DNA of 64,000 bases from Candidatus Uhrbacteria bacterium (GCA_016222815.1 JACRQE010000005.1:124001-188000); one strand, 5' to 3'; numbered from the stretch's first letter, positions 41,040-50,380 are shown. Notes: generated by a model from the sequence alone, not told the origin. Made by a program: numbers and translations.

Positions 41040-41600
41040 ATGAAAGGTATGCTCGAAGCGATCGTGGGCTGCATGTCGTGCGGCAAGAGCGAAGAGCTGA
41101 TCCGACGCATCAAGCGCGCCGTGATCGCCAGGCAATCGGTCATAGTGTTCAAGCCTGCACTCGACAATCGGACCGACGAAGTGACCATCGCGTCGCGAGA
41201 CGGAAAACGCTGCGACGCCATCGCCATCGACCGGCCAAGCGAGGTCTTGGAGCGTCTGAACGGCGGCCACCAGGTGGTCGGTTTCGACGAGGTCCAGTTT
41301 TTCGGGCCGGAACTCATGCCGGTCGTGAACGAACTCCTGGATCGCGGAACACGGGTGATCGTGTCAGGCCTGGACACGGATTTCCGCGGCGAACCTTTCG
41401 GTGTCGTCGCTCATCTTTTGGCCGTGGCGGACAATGTGACCAAGCTTACGGCCGTATGCATGCGCTGCGGCGGCCAGGCCACACGCTCCCAACGCCTCAT
41501 CGATGGCAAACCGGCTCCGTTCGATGCGCCCATCGTCCAGGTCGGCGGTGACGAACTCTATGAGGCGCGTTGCCGCAGCTGCCACCACGTGCCGAGATGA
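41040..41600 (+). CDS. tdk: Thymidine kinase (type II)
   Basis: 186 residues. P-loop GCMSCGKSEELIRR, FDEVQFFG as the DEXQ-type Walker B, catalytic glutamate region, lasso strand SGLDTDFRGEPF, and zinc-binding CMRCG ... CRSCH pairs. Salvages thymidine to dTMP. The ATG at 41040 fits the family N-terminus. Confidence 0.92.
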   Translation: MKGMLEAIVGCMSCGKSEELIRRIKRAVIARQSVIVFKPALDNRTDEVTIASRDGKRCDAIAIDRPSEVLERLNGGHQVVGFDEVQFFGPELMPVVNELLDRGTRVIVSGLDTDFRGEPFGVVAHLLAVADNVTKLTAVCMRCGGQATRSQRLIDGKPAPFDAPIVQVGGDELYEARCRSCHHVPR

Positions 41601-41617
41601 ACGGAAGACTCTCGAAC

Positions 41618-41651
41618 CTCAAGGCTCCGTGACTACGGAGCCTTTGCGTAG
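41618..41651 (+). terminator. Terminator after tdk
   Basis: AAGGCTCCGT-gac-TACGGAGCCTT followed by TGC. Confidence 0.7.
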
Positions 41652-41672
41652 TTATTTGATATACTGGGACAT

Positions 41673-42350
41673 ATGCAGACACCAGCCGAAAGGCAGTTGA
41701 TCCATACGCTGGACGAAAAACTCAGGAGTGCGGCGGGTTTCCAACGCATCCTGAACATCGGCGCAGCCAAAAGTACGGTGATCGAAGATGCGCTCAAGGA
41801 AGCGGGCGTTGAATTCGTCTGCGACAGGACGGACGTGCAGGACTGCTCGGTCAATGTCCCGTATGCGGGCAGGTGTTTCGTGTGTCCGGCCGAGGACATG
41901 CGGGAGATCGGCAACGGAGAATATGATTTGGTTTTCGCCAATTACGTCATGGAACATATCCAAGATGTCTCAAAAGCAGCGGGGGAGATAGCGCGTGTCC
42001 TTAAACCCGGCGGATATTTCGTAGCGACTTTGGCCAATCCGAGAGCCCCGGAGTTCGTGCTTTCGCGGCATACTCCGACGGAGTTCCATCAGTGGGTCAA
42101 GGGTAAGGGTGCAGGGAAGGAGGCGTATGACGTGCATTATGACTATCGGAATATCGCAGAGCTCAAGAAAAAATTCTCCGAAAAGGGGCTCGAACTGAAA
42201 GAGGCTCTTTATTTTCCGTTCACTTACGGATATATGTACCGTTTTCCGGTGTTGAAATGGTTCAGTCGAGTATATGATGTGTTCATCGGCATATTGGGAA
42301 TCAAATATTTCATGGGACAGGTGTGCATCACATGGCGAAAAATCGACTAG
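41673..42350 (+). CDS. Class I SAM-dependent methyltransferase
   Basis: 225 residues. Motif I is atypical (ILNIGAAKST), followed by DMREIGNGEYDLVFANYVMEHIQDVSKAAGEIARVLKPGGYF, the classic Methyltransf_11 pattern. The C-terminal part is aromatic and hydrophobic (YFPFTYGYMYRFPVL), perhaps binding lipid-linked substrate. TATACT at 41660-41665 ends 7 nt before the ATG (leaderless). Confidence 0.82.
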   Translation: MQTPAERQLIHTLDEKLRSAAGFQRILNIGAAKSTVIEDALKEAGVEFVCDRTDVQDCSVNVPYAGRCFVCPAEDMREIGNGEYDLVFANYVMEHIQDVSKAAGEIARVLKPGGYFVATLANPRAPEFVLSRHTPTEFHQWVKGKGAGKEAYDVHYDYRNIAELKKKFSEKGLELKEALYFPFTYGYMYRFPVLKWFSRVYDVFIGILGIKYFMGQVCITWRKID

Positions 42351-42537
42351 TTTAAGCGCATAATTCGAACGTGAACCAAACGCGCCGGTTGACGCGTATC
42401 TTTAGTCGAACCCAGGCATGGGTCCCCGAATATCGTTTTGCCGCCCACGGTTCCCTGGCAGGCCGGCGGTAGGCAGAACGAAGTCGGGTATAGCGAATGC
42501 ATTCGACCGTTTTAAAGCATTAACCGAAAACGCAACT

Positions 42538-43089
42538 ATGAATTTGACCCAAAAACTAACTATCGCAGCCATCGCATTGAGCGGGACAGCCGCGCTGGGC
42601 ACAAGCGTCTATGCGGCTCAGTTGTCGCCGGCGGTCCATAACCGTATGGGTGATATCGTCCAGGCTATCGCCACAAAGTTCAACCTCAACAAGGATGACG
42701 TCCAAAAAGTCTTTGACGAACAGCGGGCGGCAAACCAGGCGGAAATGCAGGCTAAGGGTGAACAGCGGTTCACGGACATGCTGACCAAAGCCGTAGCGGA
42801 CGGCAAGCTGACCCAGACCCAGGCCGACCTGATTAAGGCGAAACATGAAGAAGTCCAGACGTTCATGCAGAGCCTGAAAGACAAGACGCCCGAAGAGCGC
42901 CAGGCTGCCATGAAGAACCAAGCGGATTCGCTTAAGCGGTGGGCCAAGGATAACGGTATCCCGGCCGGTTATCTACCGATGGGATTCGGGATGGGCGGTG
43001 AACGCGGCGGTTTCATGGGACGCGGCATGGGCAAGATGCGCGGCGGTCAGGGATTTGGTGCGGAAAGAATTAACGCCGCCCAAAGATAA
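42538..43089 (+). CDS. Secreted helical protein with Gly/Arg-rich tail
   Basis: 183 residues. Signal peptide (KLTIAAIALSGTAALGTSVYA, cleavage near AYA/AQ), then a helical region similar to DUF2680-like proteins (IATKFNLNKDDVQKVFDEQR, ADGKLTQTQADLIKAKHEE), then a Gly/Met/Arg tail (GFMGRGMGKMRGGQGFG). Probably periplasmic or cell-wall associated. The 187-nt upstream gap has a CCGCC/GGCGG inverted repeat but no gene. Confidence 0.75.
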   Translation: MNLTQKLTIAAIALSGTAALGTSVYAAQLSPAVHNRMGDIVQAIATKFNLNKDDVQKVFDEQRAANQAEMQAKGEQRFTDMLTKAVADGKLTQTQADLIKAKHEEVQTFMQSLKDKTPEERQAAMKNQADSLKRWAKDNGIPAGYLPMGFGMGGERGGFMGRGMGKMRGGQGFGAERINAAQR

Positions 43090-43107
43090 TCTCCAGAATC
43101 AAAAGAG

Positions 43108-43140
43108 AAAACGCTCCGGCAGTTACCGGGGCGTTTTTGA
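43108..43140. terminator. Terminator shared with convergent MYG1 gene
   Basis: AAAACGCTCCGG / CCGGGGCGTTTT followed by TGATT. Confidence 0.8.
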
Positions 43141-43154
43141 TTCGAGCGTTAGGA

Positions 43155-44030
43155 TCAGTCGAGGGCCAGCTTAGCCAGTTGGTATGCACCCTCGAAACTG
43201 TGGGCCGTGATGACCGAAGTTTGGGTGTTGCAATGGAGGGCGTCTGGCACGCCGGTCAAGGCCGCGAGTTCGTCACCGAATTTTCCGGCCCAATCTGCGG
43301 GAAGCGGGTGCTTGAGCGTCAGTCCGTCAGGCTCGGTCGGGACTGCGGTCACAACCCAGCGGTCACTTTCGCGGGTGATGACGTAAAGGACCGAGGGAAA
43401 TTCATGGACAACGGTTTTTCGCCACGGGAATTTTTTGTCGAACATCAGGATGCGAGGATCGTCGGTCAGGGCCGCGGCCTGGCGCACCAGGATGGCGGCT
43501 TCGATGTCGGCACGGCAGACGGCGATGGTCCTTTTCAGGATTTTGCGCGCCTGGCGAACGGCCTTGTCGAACTGCAGGGATTGGTCCAGTTCGCGTTCCA
43601 TCCAAGTCGGGTTCAGGCTCTCGAGCATGGAAGCTACGGAATACGGATTCGGCCCTTGGTCCAACCTGGGCAGGTTGCCGGTGTGGGCCGCGTCACAGGG
43701 TTGGACGAGCAGACGATCGACCGCTTCGCCGAGTTGCGAAGTTCCGCAGATGCGTTCGCCGAATTGGCGCCAGACCAGGCCGAAGGCGGCGTATTTCACG
43801 CCGTTCATCCGATACGGCGCCCCGTGCTGGTCATGGTCGAAATCGCCGGCCGACAGCTCGAACCTTTGGCCAATCCCGACACGCATTTGGGCTTGCGACA
43901 TGACCAGAGGATCATGCGTCCGGACTAGCTTGACCCTGAAGGCGAGCGTAAGTGCGGCGACGGCGAAGCAGGCGTCGTGGTCGAAGGGGCCATCGCTGAC
44001 AGCGACTTCGACGGTAGTTTTGGGGCTCAT
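43155..44030 (-). CDS. MYG1 family (UPF0160) DHH-type hydrolase
   Basis: 291 residues. N-terminal VAVSDGPFDHDACFAVAAL matches the MYG1 metal motif (DGxFHxDD), followed by LVRTHDPLVM, the DHDQHG acidic/His motif, and GVKYAAFGLVWRQFG. The C-terminal half has PYSVASMLESLNPTW as in eukaryotic MYG1, a 3'-5' RNA exonuclease. The metal ligands are mostly kept, with substitutions. ATG at 44030 with SD GGGAG. Confidence 0.82.
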   Translation of the reverse strand: MSPKTTVEVAVSDGPFDHDACFAVAALTLAFRVKLVRTHDPLVMSQAQMRVGIGQRFELSAGDFDHDQHGAPYRMNGVKYAAFGLVWRQFGERICGTSQLGEAVDRLLVQPCDAAHTGNLPRLDQGPNPYSVASMLESLNPTWMERELDQSLQFDKAVRQARKILKRTIAVCRADIEAAILVRQAAALTDDPRILMFDKKFPWRKTVVHEFPSVLYVITRESDRWVVTAVPTEPDGLTLKHPLPADWAGKFGDELAALTGVPDALHCNTQTSVITAHSFEGAYQLAKLALD

Positions 44031-44138
44031 CGGCAAATCTCCCGGATGGTGAAAGGACAGGCGGAATTTAACAGAACTGCCGCGAGAGTCAAGGAGGGGC
44101 GTGAAAATGTACGGTATGCTATAAAGGTTGTTACCAAT

Positions 44139-44939
44139 ATGCCGGAAAAATTCTTCATGTGCCGCCCGACTTATTTTGACGTGGTGTACGAGATAAATCC
44201 CTGGATGGATGTGCAGAATAAACCGGACAAGGAGCTGGCGGTGAAACAGTGGGAGAGGCTCCGTCAGACGTATCTGGACCTAGGGGCAATCGTCGAAGAG
44301 GTCGAACCCTTGCCTGACTTGCCTGATATGGTTTTCACGGCAAACGCGGGGTTGGTCTTTGAAAAGAAGTTCATCCCGTCGCGCTTCAAATTCCAGGAAC
44401 GGCAGGGCGAGGAGCCGGCTTTCATAAGATGGTTCGCGGAACATGGGTACGAGATCGTGGAATTGCCGCAGGGCATGACATTCGAAGGTGAGGCGGACAG
44501 GATTTTGCGCCATGGGAAAATCTTGGTGGCCAACGGGTTCAGGACCGATGCGACCGTGCCGTATGAAGTCGGACGTTTGCTTGGCGTGGATATCTTGCGG
44601 ATAAAGCTCGTGAATCCTAAGTTCTACCATCTGGATACGTGTCTGGCATATTTTGAAGATGGGGATACGGTCCTGTATTATCCAGGCGCATTCGACGAGG
44701 AATCGCGGGAGAAAATAAAGAAAGAATTCCCGCGCGTCATCGAAGCGGAAGATGACGAAGCGGATAGATACGTGTGCAATTCGATCAATGTCGGACAGAC
44801 TATCGTCATGAACCAGGGGTGCCCTAAAGCCCAAGCCGAGCTGGAGAAATGCGGGTACAAAGTCGTGACTTTGGATATGTCTGAATTCCTGAAATCAGGC
44901 GGGAGCATAAAGTGTTTAACGCTGAAGTTGGGGAAGTAG
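44139..44939 (+). CDS. DDAH/arginine-deiminase-like amidinohydrolase
   Basis: 266 residues. Guanidino-modifying enzyme fold: FTANAGLVF, FEGEADRILRHG (acidic pair), FYHLDTCLAYF (catalytic His) and a terminal SGGSIKCLTLKL with the nucleophilic Cys. This matches dimethylarginine dimethylaminohydrolase-like proteins. Whether it uses arginine or a methylated form is unknown. Divergent from MYG1. ATG at 44139; a TATAAA-like box lies about 20 nt upstream. Confidence 0.85.
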   Translation: MPEKFFMCRPTYFDVVYEINPWMDVQNKPDKELAVKQWERLRQTYLDLGAIVEEVEPLPDLPDMVFTANAGLVFEKKFIPSRFKFQERQGEEPAFIRWFAEHGYEIVELPQGMTFEGEADRILRHGKILVANGFRTDATVPYEVGRLLGVDILRIKLVNPKFYHLDTCLAYFEDGDTVLYYPGAFDEESREKIKKEFPRVIEAEDDEADRYVCNSINVGQTIVMNQGCPKAQAELEKCGYKVVTLDMSEFLKSGGSIKCLTLKLGK

Positions 44940-45082
44940 ATTTTTTGCTTGTTTTAGTCCGCCATCTCGCGCATCTGGCGCGGCAAGGAGCGATTCGCTC
45001 TAGCCGTGGTCAGGTGCGCTCTTTGTTTTGATGATTTGTGGGGTTTGTAGGGCTTGGGTGATTCAGCTAAGATGTGGAGAAT

Positions 45083-47860
45083 ATGCCATTAAGCTGGAAC
45101 GAGGTCAGAGCGCGGGCGACGAATTTTTCCAAGGAATGGGTCGATGCCCAGAAAGAAGCCAGCGAAAAACAGACGTTCTGGAACGAATTCTTCGAGATTT
45201 TCGGCATCAGCCGCAGGAAGGTGGCGACTTTCGAGGAGGGTGTAAGAAAGTACGAAGGCGAGCACGGGAGTATCGATTTGCTGTACCCAGGCAAACTCAT
45301 CGTCGAACATAAATCGGCCGGAAAGAATCTCGACGACGCTTATCAACAAGCGATTGAATACGCTTCGGGTTTGCCCGAGAAGGTGGCGCCGACTCATATC
45401 GTGGTTTCGGACTTCGCCCATTTCCGCGTCTACGACCTGGAGCAGCCGCTGGAGAAAAGGATGATTGAGTTCCCGCTGCGTGACTTGTCCAAGAACGTCA
45501 GGCATTTCGGATTCCTCCTCGGCTATCAGACGGTCGAGGTGAAAGCTGAAGATCCGGTCAACCGCAAAGCCGTCAAAGCAATCGCCAAACTCCACGATTC
45601 GTTGAAGCAATCGGGCTATGTCGGCCATCAACTAGAGATTCTTCTCGTGCGCCTCGTTTACTGCTTCTTCGCCGACGATACCGGCATCTTCGATGATTTG
45701 GATTCCTTCCAGTCTTACATGGAAAAACGGACGAACGTGGACGGCTCGGATACTGGGCCGATTCTGGCGCAGATTTTCCAAGTCCTGAATCAGTCGGTCG
45801 AGAAACGCCAGAACAATTTGGACGAGGATCTGGCTAAACTGCCGTACATCGACGGCCCGTTGTTCTCTGAACGTCTGGATCTGCCGTCATTCGACGCGGA
45901 TATGCGCCAAACCTTGCTCGAATGTTCGGCGTTCGATTGGGGCAAGGTCTCGCCGGTCATCTTTGGCTCGATGTTCCAGTCGGTCATGAACGAGAAAGAA
46001 CGTCATGACCTTGGGGCGCACTACACGTCGGAGACGAACATCTTCAAAGTCATCAACTCGCTGTTCCTTGATGAATTGAAAGCCGAGCTCGAGGCCGCCG
46101 GTAAAAGCAAGCAGAAGCTGACAATATTTTTGGATAAACTGCGTTCTTTGCGGTTTTTGGATCCGGCTTGCGGTTGCGGCAACTTTTTGGTCGTGACATA
46201 TCGCGAGTTGCGGCGTTTGGAGTTGGAGGCTTTGAAAAGGCTGAATATCAAGATCGAGAGCGGCGCCCGCCAGCTTTCGGCTCTGCAGTTCGGCGCGTTA
46301 TCGCAGGTCAACGTGGATCAGATGTACGGCATCGAAATCGAGGAATTCCCGGCGCGCGTGGCGGAGCTGGCGCTGTGGCTCACAGACCATCAGATGAACA
46401 TGGAATTGAGCGCCGAATTCGGCGAGAGGTTCGTACGTTTGCCGCTCAAAGCCCATCCGAATATCCATATCAAGAATGCGCTGCGAATCGATTGGGAAGA
46501 TGTGTTGCCGAAGTCGCGTACCTCGTATGTTTTGGGGAACCCACCTTTTCTCGGTAAGAAAGAGCAGTCAAAAGAACAGAAGGAAGATATGGAGTTGGTG
46601 TGGGGAGACGCAAAAGGAGCTGGCGTTTTGGACTATGTTTCGTGTTGGTATAAAAAAGCCACCGATTTTATTCAAGGGACGCGTATCGTCGTAGCTTTTG
46701 TTTCTACGAATAGCATAACCCAGGGTGAACAAGCCGGTGTCCTTTGGCCAAAGCTTCTCGAATACGGAATAAAAATCCATTTTGCCCATCGCACATTCAA
46801 ATGGAGTAACGAGGCAAGTGGAAAGTCCGCTGTGCACTGCGTGATCGTGGGCCTGGGTCATTTTGATGTTTTACACAAGGAATTGTTCGATTATCCAGAT
46901 ATTAATAGTGAAGCTCATAGAATTATTGTCTCGAACATCAATCCATATTTAGTTGATGCACCTGATGTTGTGGTTACGCATCGTACACAGCCTTTTGCCG
47001 GTGTTCCTCCGATGAACTACGGAAGCATGGCTATTGATAAAGGCTTTTTGATTCTTTCTCCAGAAGAAGCTAAAAAGATTTCGGATGAATGTCCAAAAAT
47101 CATCTCTAATATTCGGCCCTTCGTGGGTGGTGAGGAATTTATAAATGGAAACAAACGATATTGTCTTTGGTTGATTGACACTGATCCTGCTGTCATCAGG
47201 GGGTGTGCAAGTGTTACAGAGAGATTGGATGCAGTGCGTTCATTTAGAGCAAGTAGCGGAAGAGAAGCGACAAAGAGATTGGCGGACACGCCAAGCCAAT
47301 TTGGCGAAGTGCGACAACCACGCGGGGATTATCTTTTGATTCCCAAAGTATCTTCGGAAAATCGGCGTTACATCCCCATTGGGATTATGCCTTCGGAGGT
47401 TATCGCGAATGGTAGTGCGCTGGTTATCTCACAGCCGAGTTTGTTTTTACTCGGTGTTTTATCATCGACGATGCATATGGCGTGGATGAGAGCGGTGTGC
47501 GGTAGGTTGGAGAGCAGATATCAGTATTCAGCCCAAATCGTCTACAACAATTTCCCGTGGCCGCGTGAACCAAGCGAGACGCAAATCAAAGCCGTGGAAG
47601 CGGCGGCGCAGGGGGTGTTGGATGCGCGGGCGGCGTTTCCGAATTCGACGTTGGCTGACCTGTATGATCCTGATACCACGCCGCCGAAGCTGGTGAAAGC
47701 GCATCATGATTTGGATAAGGCCGTCGATAAATGCTACGGCAAAAAGTCCTTCGCCAACGAGACGGAACGATTGGAGTTTTTGTTCGGGTTGTATGGGGAG
47801 TATCTGAAGGAGGCGGAGGGGAGGGAGAAGGGGAAAAAGAAGGCAAAAACGGTGGAATAA
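45083..47860 (+). CDS. MmeI-like type IIG restriction-modification enzyme
   Basis: 925 residues in one chain. N-terminal nuclease with SIDLLYPGKLIVEHKSAG (D...ExK), a helical spacer, N6-adenine methyltransferase with motif I LDPACGCGNFL and motif IV GNPPF, and a C-terminal target-recognition domain followed by helical SRYQYSAQIVYNNFPWP. It both methylates and cuts DNA near an unknown site. The part from about residue 500 to 820 is visibly more AT-rich than the rest. TAAGAT ends 9 nt before the ATG. Confidence 0.92.
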   Translation: MPLSWNEVRARATNFSKEWVDAQKEASEKQTFWNEFFEIFGISRRKVATFEEGVRKYEGEHGSIDLLYPGKLIVEHKSAGKNLDDAYQQAIEYASGLPEKVAPTHIVVSDFAHFRVYDLEQPLEKRMIEFPLRDLSKNVRHFGFLLGYQTVEVKAEDPVNRKAVKAIAKLHDSLKQSGYVGHQLEILLVRLVYCFFADDTGIFDDLDSFQSYMEKRTNVDGSDTGPILAQIFQVLNQSVEKRQNNLDEDLAKLPYIDGPLFSERLDLPSFDADMRQTLLECSAFDWGKVSPVIFGSMFQSVMNEKERHDLGAHYTSETNIFKVINSLFLDELKAELEAAGKSKQKLTIFLDKLRSLRFLDPACGCGNFLVVTYRELRRLELEALKRLNIKIESGARQLSALQFGALSQVNVDQMYGIEIEEFPARVAELALWLTDHQMNMELSAEFGERFVRLPLKAHPNIHIKNALRIDWEDVLPKSRTSYVLGNPPFLGKKEQSKEQKEDMELVWGDAKGAGVLDYVSCWYKKATDFIQGTRIVVAFVSTNSITQGEQAGVLWPKLLEYGIKIHFAHRTFKWSNEASGKSAVHCVIVGLGHFDVLHKELFDYPDINSEAHRIIVSNINPYLVDAPDVVVTHRTQPFAGVPPMNYGSMAIDKGFLILSPEEAKKISDECPKIISNIRPFVGGEEFINGNKRYCLWLIDTDPAVIRGCASVTERLDAVRSFRASSGREATKRLADTPSQFGEVRQPRGDYLLIPKVSSENRRYIPIGIMPSEVIANGSALVISQPSLFLLGVLSSTMHMAWMRAVCGRLESRYQYSAQIVYNNFPWPREPSETQIKAVEAAAQGVLDARAAFPNSTLADLYDPDTTPPKLVKAHHDLDKAVDKCYGKKSFANETERLEFLFGLYGEYLKEAEGREKGKKKAKTVE

Positions 47861-47861
47861 A

Positions 47862-47893
47862 ACTTGAGGTCACAATTTGTGACCTCAAGTTTT
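47862..47893. repeat. Palindrome flanking the Panacea cassette, copy 1 (also terminator)
   Basis: Arms ACTTGAGGTCACAA and TTGTGACCTCAAGT around one base; followed by TTTTATTG so it can terminate the R-M gene. The core AGGTCACAATTTGTGACCT is identical to the copy at 48935-48961. Confidence 0.85.
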
Positions 47894-47906
47894 ATTGATA
47901 ATCTGA

Positions 47907-48281
47907 TTATTTTAAGAGTTCCTGGAGTGCTAGTGGCACGCCGTTCGATTCGACGATTTCTTTGCGTAGGTTGTTTAGATCTTCTTCGTTCAAAATCCCG
48001 ATTTTATCTATCCACTGGTCGAAGGGTTCGTTTTGGTCAGAGAAGCCAACGTGGGCCGCTCGATTGCTGAACTCGGGCGTAGTCAGCATGACGAAGCAAA
48101 ATAGTTTCGCGTTTTTAGGTTGATTGCCGGACTTGGCTTTTTGCTCGGAATTGGCGGCCAACTGCCTGCTTAAATCTTTGTTAAGAATTTTTGCCGCGTA
48201 CGTTACTGAATCGATTTCTGCTAAGTATACGAATTCGGTTTCTTGGAAACGGAAGACATCACCAAAGGCAAGGAAGGCCAT
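47907..48281 (-). CDS. Putative toxin partner of Panacea antitoxin
   Basis: 124 residues. Beta-rich N-terminus FGDVFRFQETEFVYLAEIDS with VTYAAKILNKD, loosely like PemK/Kid-type openings, then a charged helical C-terminus. It begins 1 nt after the Panacea gene stop, the usual antitoxin-first order. The assignment as toxin is from context; no active-site motif is certain. Confidence 0.55.
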   Translation of the reverse strand: MAFLAFGDVFRFQETEFVYLAEIDSVTYAAKILNKDLSRQLAANSEQKAKSGNQPKNAKLFCFVMLTTPEFSNRAAHVGFSDQNEPFDQWIDKIGILNEEDLNNLRKEIVESNGVPLALQELLK

Positions 48282-48282
48282 A

Positions 48283-48831
48283 TTACGCGTTGCTGATTTG
48301 CATGGCCAAGTCTATATCCTCCACGTCTACCTGACAGTCGGAATCATGAGCCGCTAGCTGATACGGGATTGCTTGGTACATGCCGCTTTCTTTCCACGGT
48401 GCTTCTTGGTGTGAAGCCTCTTCGATGAATTTCATGTTTTTATCGCCGAATCTTTTGCAGATTTCATCCAATACCTGAAGCTCGCTGTTGCTGAATAATT
48501 TTTTATCGGATTCGGTCATTTTTCGTCGTGCCGCGATACGGTGCATCATGACTCCATCCTCCGTTTGGATATCTATCGTGTCCGCAAGGGGTGAGCTGTC
48601 CGGATCGGCTTCGGCATCATCAACCATATTTTTTATCGTTGATGGTATTGGCCCATGATCCAGTTTTACGTATTGGTCGAAGGTAATGGGAGAGCCGAAC
48701 TTTTTTACGTGAGTAAAATCAAGATAGTAGAAAAGCTTCATGAGCTTCACTTTGCCCAAAAATTTGCTATCCGTATGCTCACAGAAGTAGAGGATAGTCG
48801 CTTTAAGTTTTGGGATGGAGATTCTCATAGA
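48283..48831 (-). CDS. Panacea-domain (DUF4065/SocA-like) antitoxin
   Basis: 182 residues. The DUF4065 core ILYFCEHTDSKFLGKVKLMKLFYYLDFTHVKKFG ... YVKLDHGPIPSTI is clear. Panacea domains neutralise many unrelated toxins (PanAT systems). I start at the ATG at 48831, just before the domain; the frame is open to 48897. AT-richer than the chromosome average, next to an R-M gene: a small defence island. Confidence 0.85.
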   Translation of the reverse strand, partial: SMRISIPKLKATILYFCEHTDSKFLGKVKLMKLFYYLDFTHVKKFGSPITFDQYVKLDHGPIPSTIKNMVDDAEADPDSSPLADTIDIQTEDGVMMHRIAARRKMTESDKKLFSNSELQVLDEICKRFGDKNMKFIEEASHQEAPWKESGMYQAIPYQLAAHDSDCQVDVEDIDLAMQISNA

Positions 48832-48934
48832 TTCTGCAATCAGAATAGCAGATTGGGGGCGTTTCGATAATGCAAGAAGATCATAAAAGTCAACCATTTT
48901 TTATGCAATTGGTCAATATTTCGACCGTTGTCGG

Positions 48935-48961
48935 TTCAAGGTCACAATTTGTGACCTTGAA
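48935..48961. repeat. Palindrome flanking the Panacea cassette, copy 2
   Basis: Arms TTCAAGGTCACAA and TTGTGACCTTGAA around one base, about 105 bp upstream of the antitoxin start. Shares the 19-bp core with 47866-47884. Could be an operator or a cassette boundary. Confidence 0.8.
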
Positions 48962-49007
48962 TAAATCAGCTAATCTAAGCGCAATTCTTATTGTATGCGT
49001 GGGGATA

Positions 49008-49040
49008 ACAAATCCCCGCGGCTTTTGGGCGGCGGGGATA
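49008..49040 (-). terminator. Terminator-like hairpin after M50 protease gene
   Basis: Minus strand CCCCGC...GCGGGG followed by ATTTGTT; modest U-run. Confidence 0.5.
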
Positions 49041-49044
49041 AGGT

Positions 49045-50256
49045 TCAGTCCTTGAACACGTTGAACGCGGCTTCGGCGCCGGGGACGTGTTTGGTGGCGT
49101 AGAGGAGCGCGAAGAGGACGACGGCCAGGCCGATGTATGCTGCGCCGGACGAAAGGATGTGCGTGGTGCGCAATGGTTCGTTCGTCCCGTCGTACCTGTC
49201 GAGCTCGCGGTTCAGGGTCGACAAGGTGTCAGGATTCCGGTCGGCGTGCCAAAACGCTGATTGCAGACGACTTCGGAATAGATCCACGAGAGGCCTTCGG
49301 AGCGCCGGTTGATGGGCGTCGCGCCAGTCCCGTTCATCGCCTTCGGGCGAAGCCTCGCGATTGAGGTGCAGGAAATCATTCCAGCCTTGGATGACCGCGG
49401 TCCGGAACGGCTCCAGACTCAACCATGGATACTGTCCGATATCCCGTCTTTCCTTATGGTTAGCGCAATCGCAACGATTGGCCAGGACGAATTCATTGTG
49501 TTCGTGGCAAATCTGGCGGATAGCAACGGCGACGGTTTCCGGTTCCGGCTTTACGCCCAAGAACGGCGCCAGATCCTTGGCTGCACGCAGGCAACGGTTG
49601 CGGCGGACTGAACGGAACAAGTCCAGGATGGACTCGCCGAAACCGATAGCCAGGACGAAGAGGATGAGCGAGAGCCCGAGTTTGATGGACAACCAGACGG
49701 CCAAGAGGCAGCTCACCACGAACAGCGCGACGCCGATCCAGCCCGAGAAGGACATGGCGATGTTGCGGAAGACGCGTCCGCCGTCGAGGGGCATGATCGG
49801 CAGAAGGTTGAACAGGTTGACCAGGGCCATCCAACCGGCGATTGCGGCCAGGAGCGGCTCTTGCGTCACCGAATAGAGACCGAGCGTCGCCACGGCAAGG
49901 GTCAATCCCCAGAGCGGTCCCATGAGAGCGATGCGCACTTCGGCGGCGCGGGACGGGAACTGGCTATCGGCAACGGCAGCCGCGCCCAGGAAGGGGATGA
50001 AGTACATGCCGCGGACCGCCACGCCCTCGCGGCGCATAGCCCAGACGTGGCCATATTCGTGGACGAACAGGCTGCCGATGAGCATGAGCGCGAACTTCCA
50101 GTTGAAGATCACGGCATAGATGCCGAGCGAACCGATCCAGGACAGCTTACTGAATTTAGCCAGTTTGAGCAGTGCCGGGATGGCTTTGGCCCCGAATTTG
50201 ATGGCGAGTTTCGCCGAGAGGGCAAAAAAGCCGATTGACGTCTTTTTTTCCGACAT
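49045..50256 (-). CDS. M50 (site-2) membrane metalloprotease
   Basis: 403 residues. The zinc motif HEYGH is in helix 1 (LMLIGSLFVHEYGHVWAMRR), and the second motif is NLFNLLPIMPLDGGRVF, both in membrane helices. A soluble C-terminal half with CHEHNEF and CDCANHKE (possible metal site) is followed by a final TM helix (SSGAAYIGLAVVLFALLY). Intramembrane proteolysis; target unknown. SD GAGGTGG, and a TTGACA promoter upstream. Confidence 0.88.
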   Translation of the reverse strand: MSEKKTSIGFFALSAKLAIKFGAKAIPALLKLAKFSKLSWIGSLGIYAVIFNWKFALMLIGSLFVHEYGHVWAMRREGVAVRGMYFIPFLGAAAVADSQFPSRAAEVRIALMGPLWGLTLAVATLGLYSVTQEPLLAAIAGWMALVNLFNLLPIMPLDGGRVFRNIAMSFSGWIGVALFVVSCLLAVWLSIKLGLSLILFVLAIGFGESILDLFRSVRRNRCLRAAKDLAPFLGVKPEPETVAVAIRQICHEHNEFVLANRCDCANHKERRDIGQYPWLSLEPFRTAVIQGWNDFLHLNREASPEGDERDWRDAHQPALRRPLVDLFRSRLQSAFWHADRNPDTLSTLNRELDRYDGTNEPLRTTHILSSGAAYIGLAVVLFALLYATKHVPGAEAAFNVFKD

Positions 50257-50294
50257 CTAACCACCTCGTGTATTTATGAAGGGGCGAATCGGGA

Positions 50295-50323
50295 TTGTTA
50301 CCGTGTTTCGAGCGACATGTCAA
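50295..50323 (-). promoter_or_regulatory. Promoter of M50 protease gene
   Basis: Minus strand TTGACA (50318-50323), 17 nt, TAACAA (50295-50300). Confidence 0.6.
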
Positions 50324-50380
50324 CTACATAATTTTTACTTGCGTGGCCAGATTAAGTGTATTGAATTCAAACAAAAAAGA

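Noticed and set aside
45083-48961. Prophage or integrative element covering the defence block
   Set aside because: No integrase, structural phage gene or att-type repeat at a tRNA was found; the flanking palindromes cover only the toxin-antitoxin pair.
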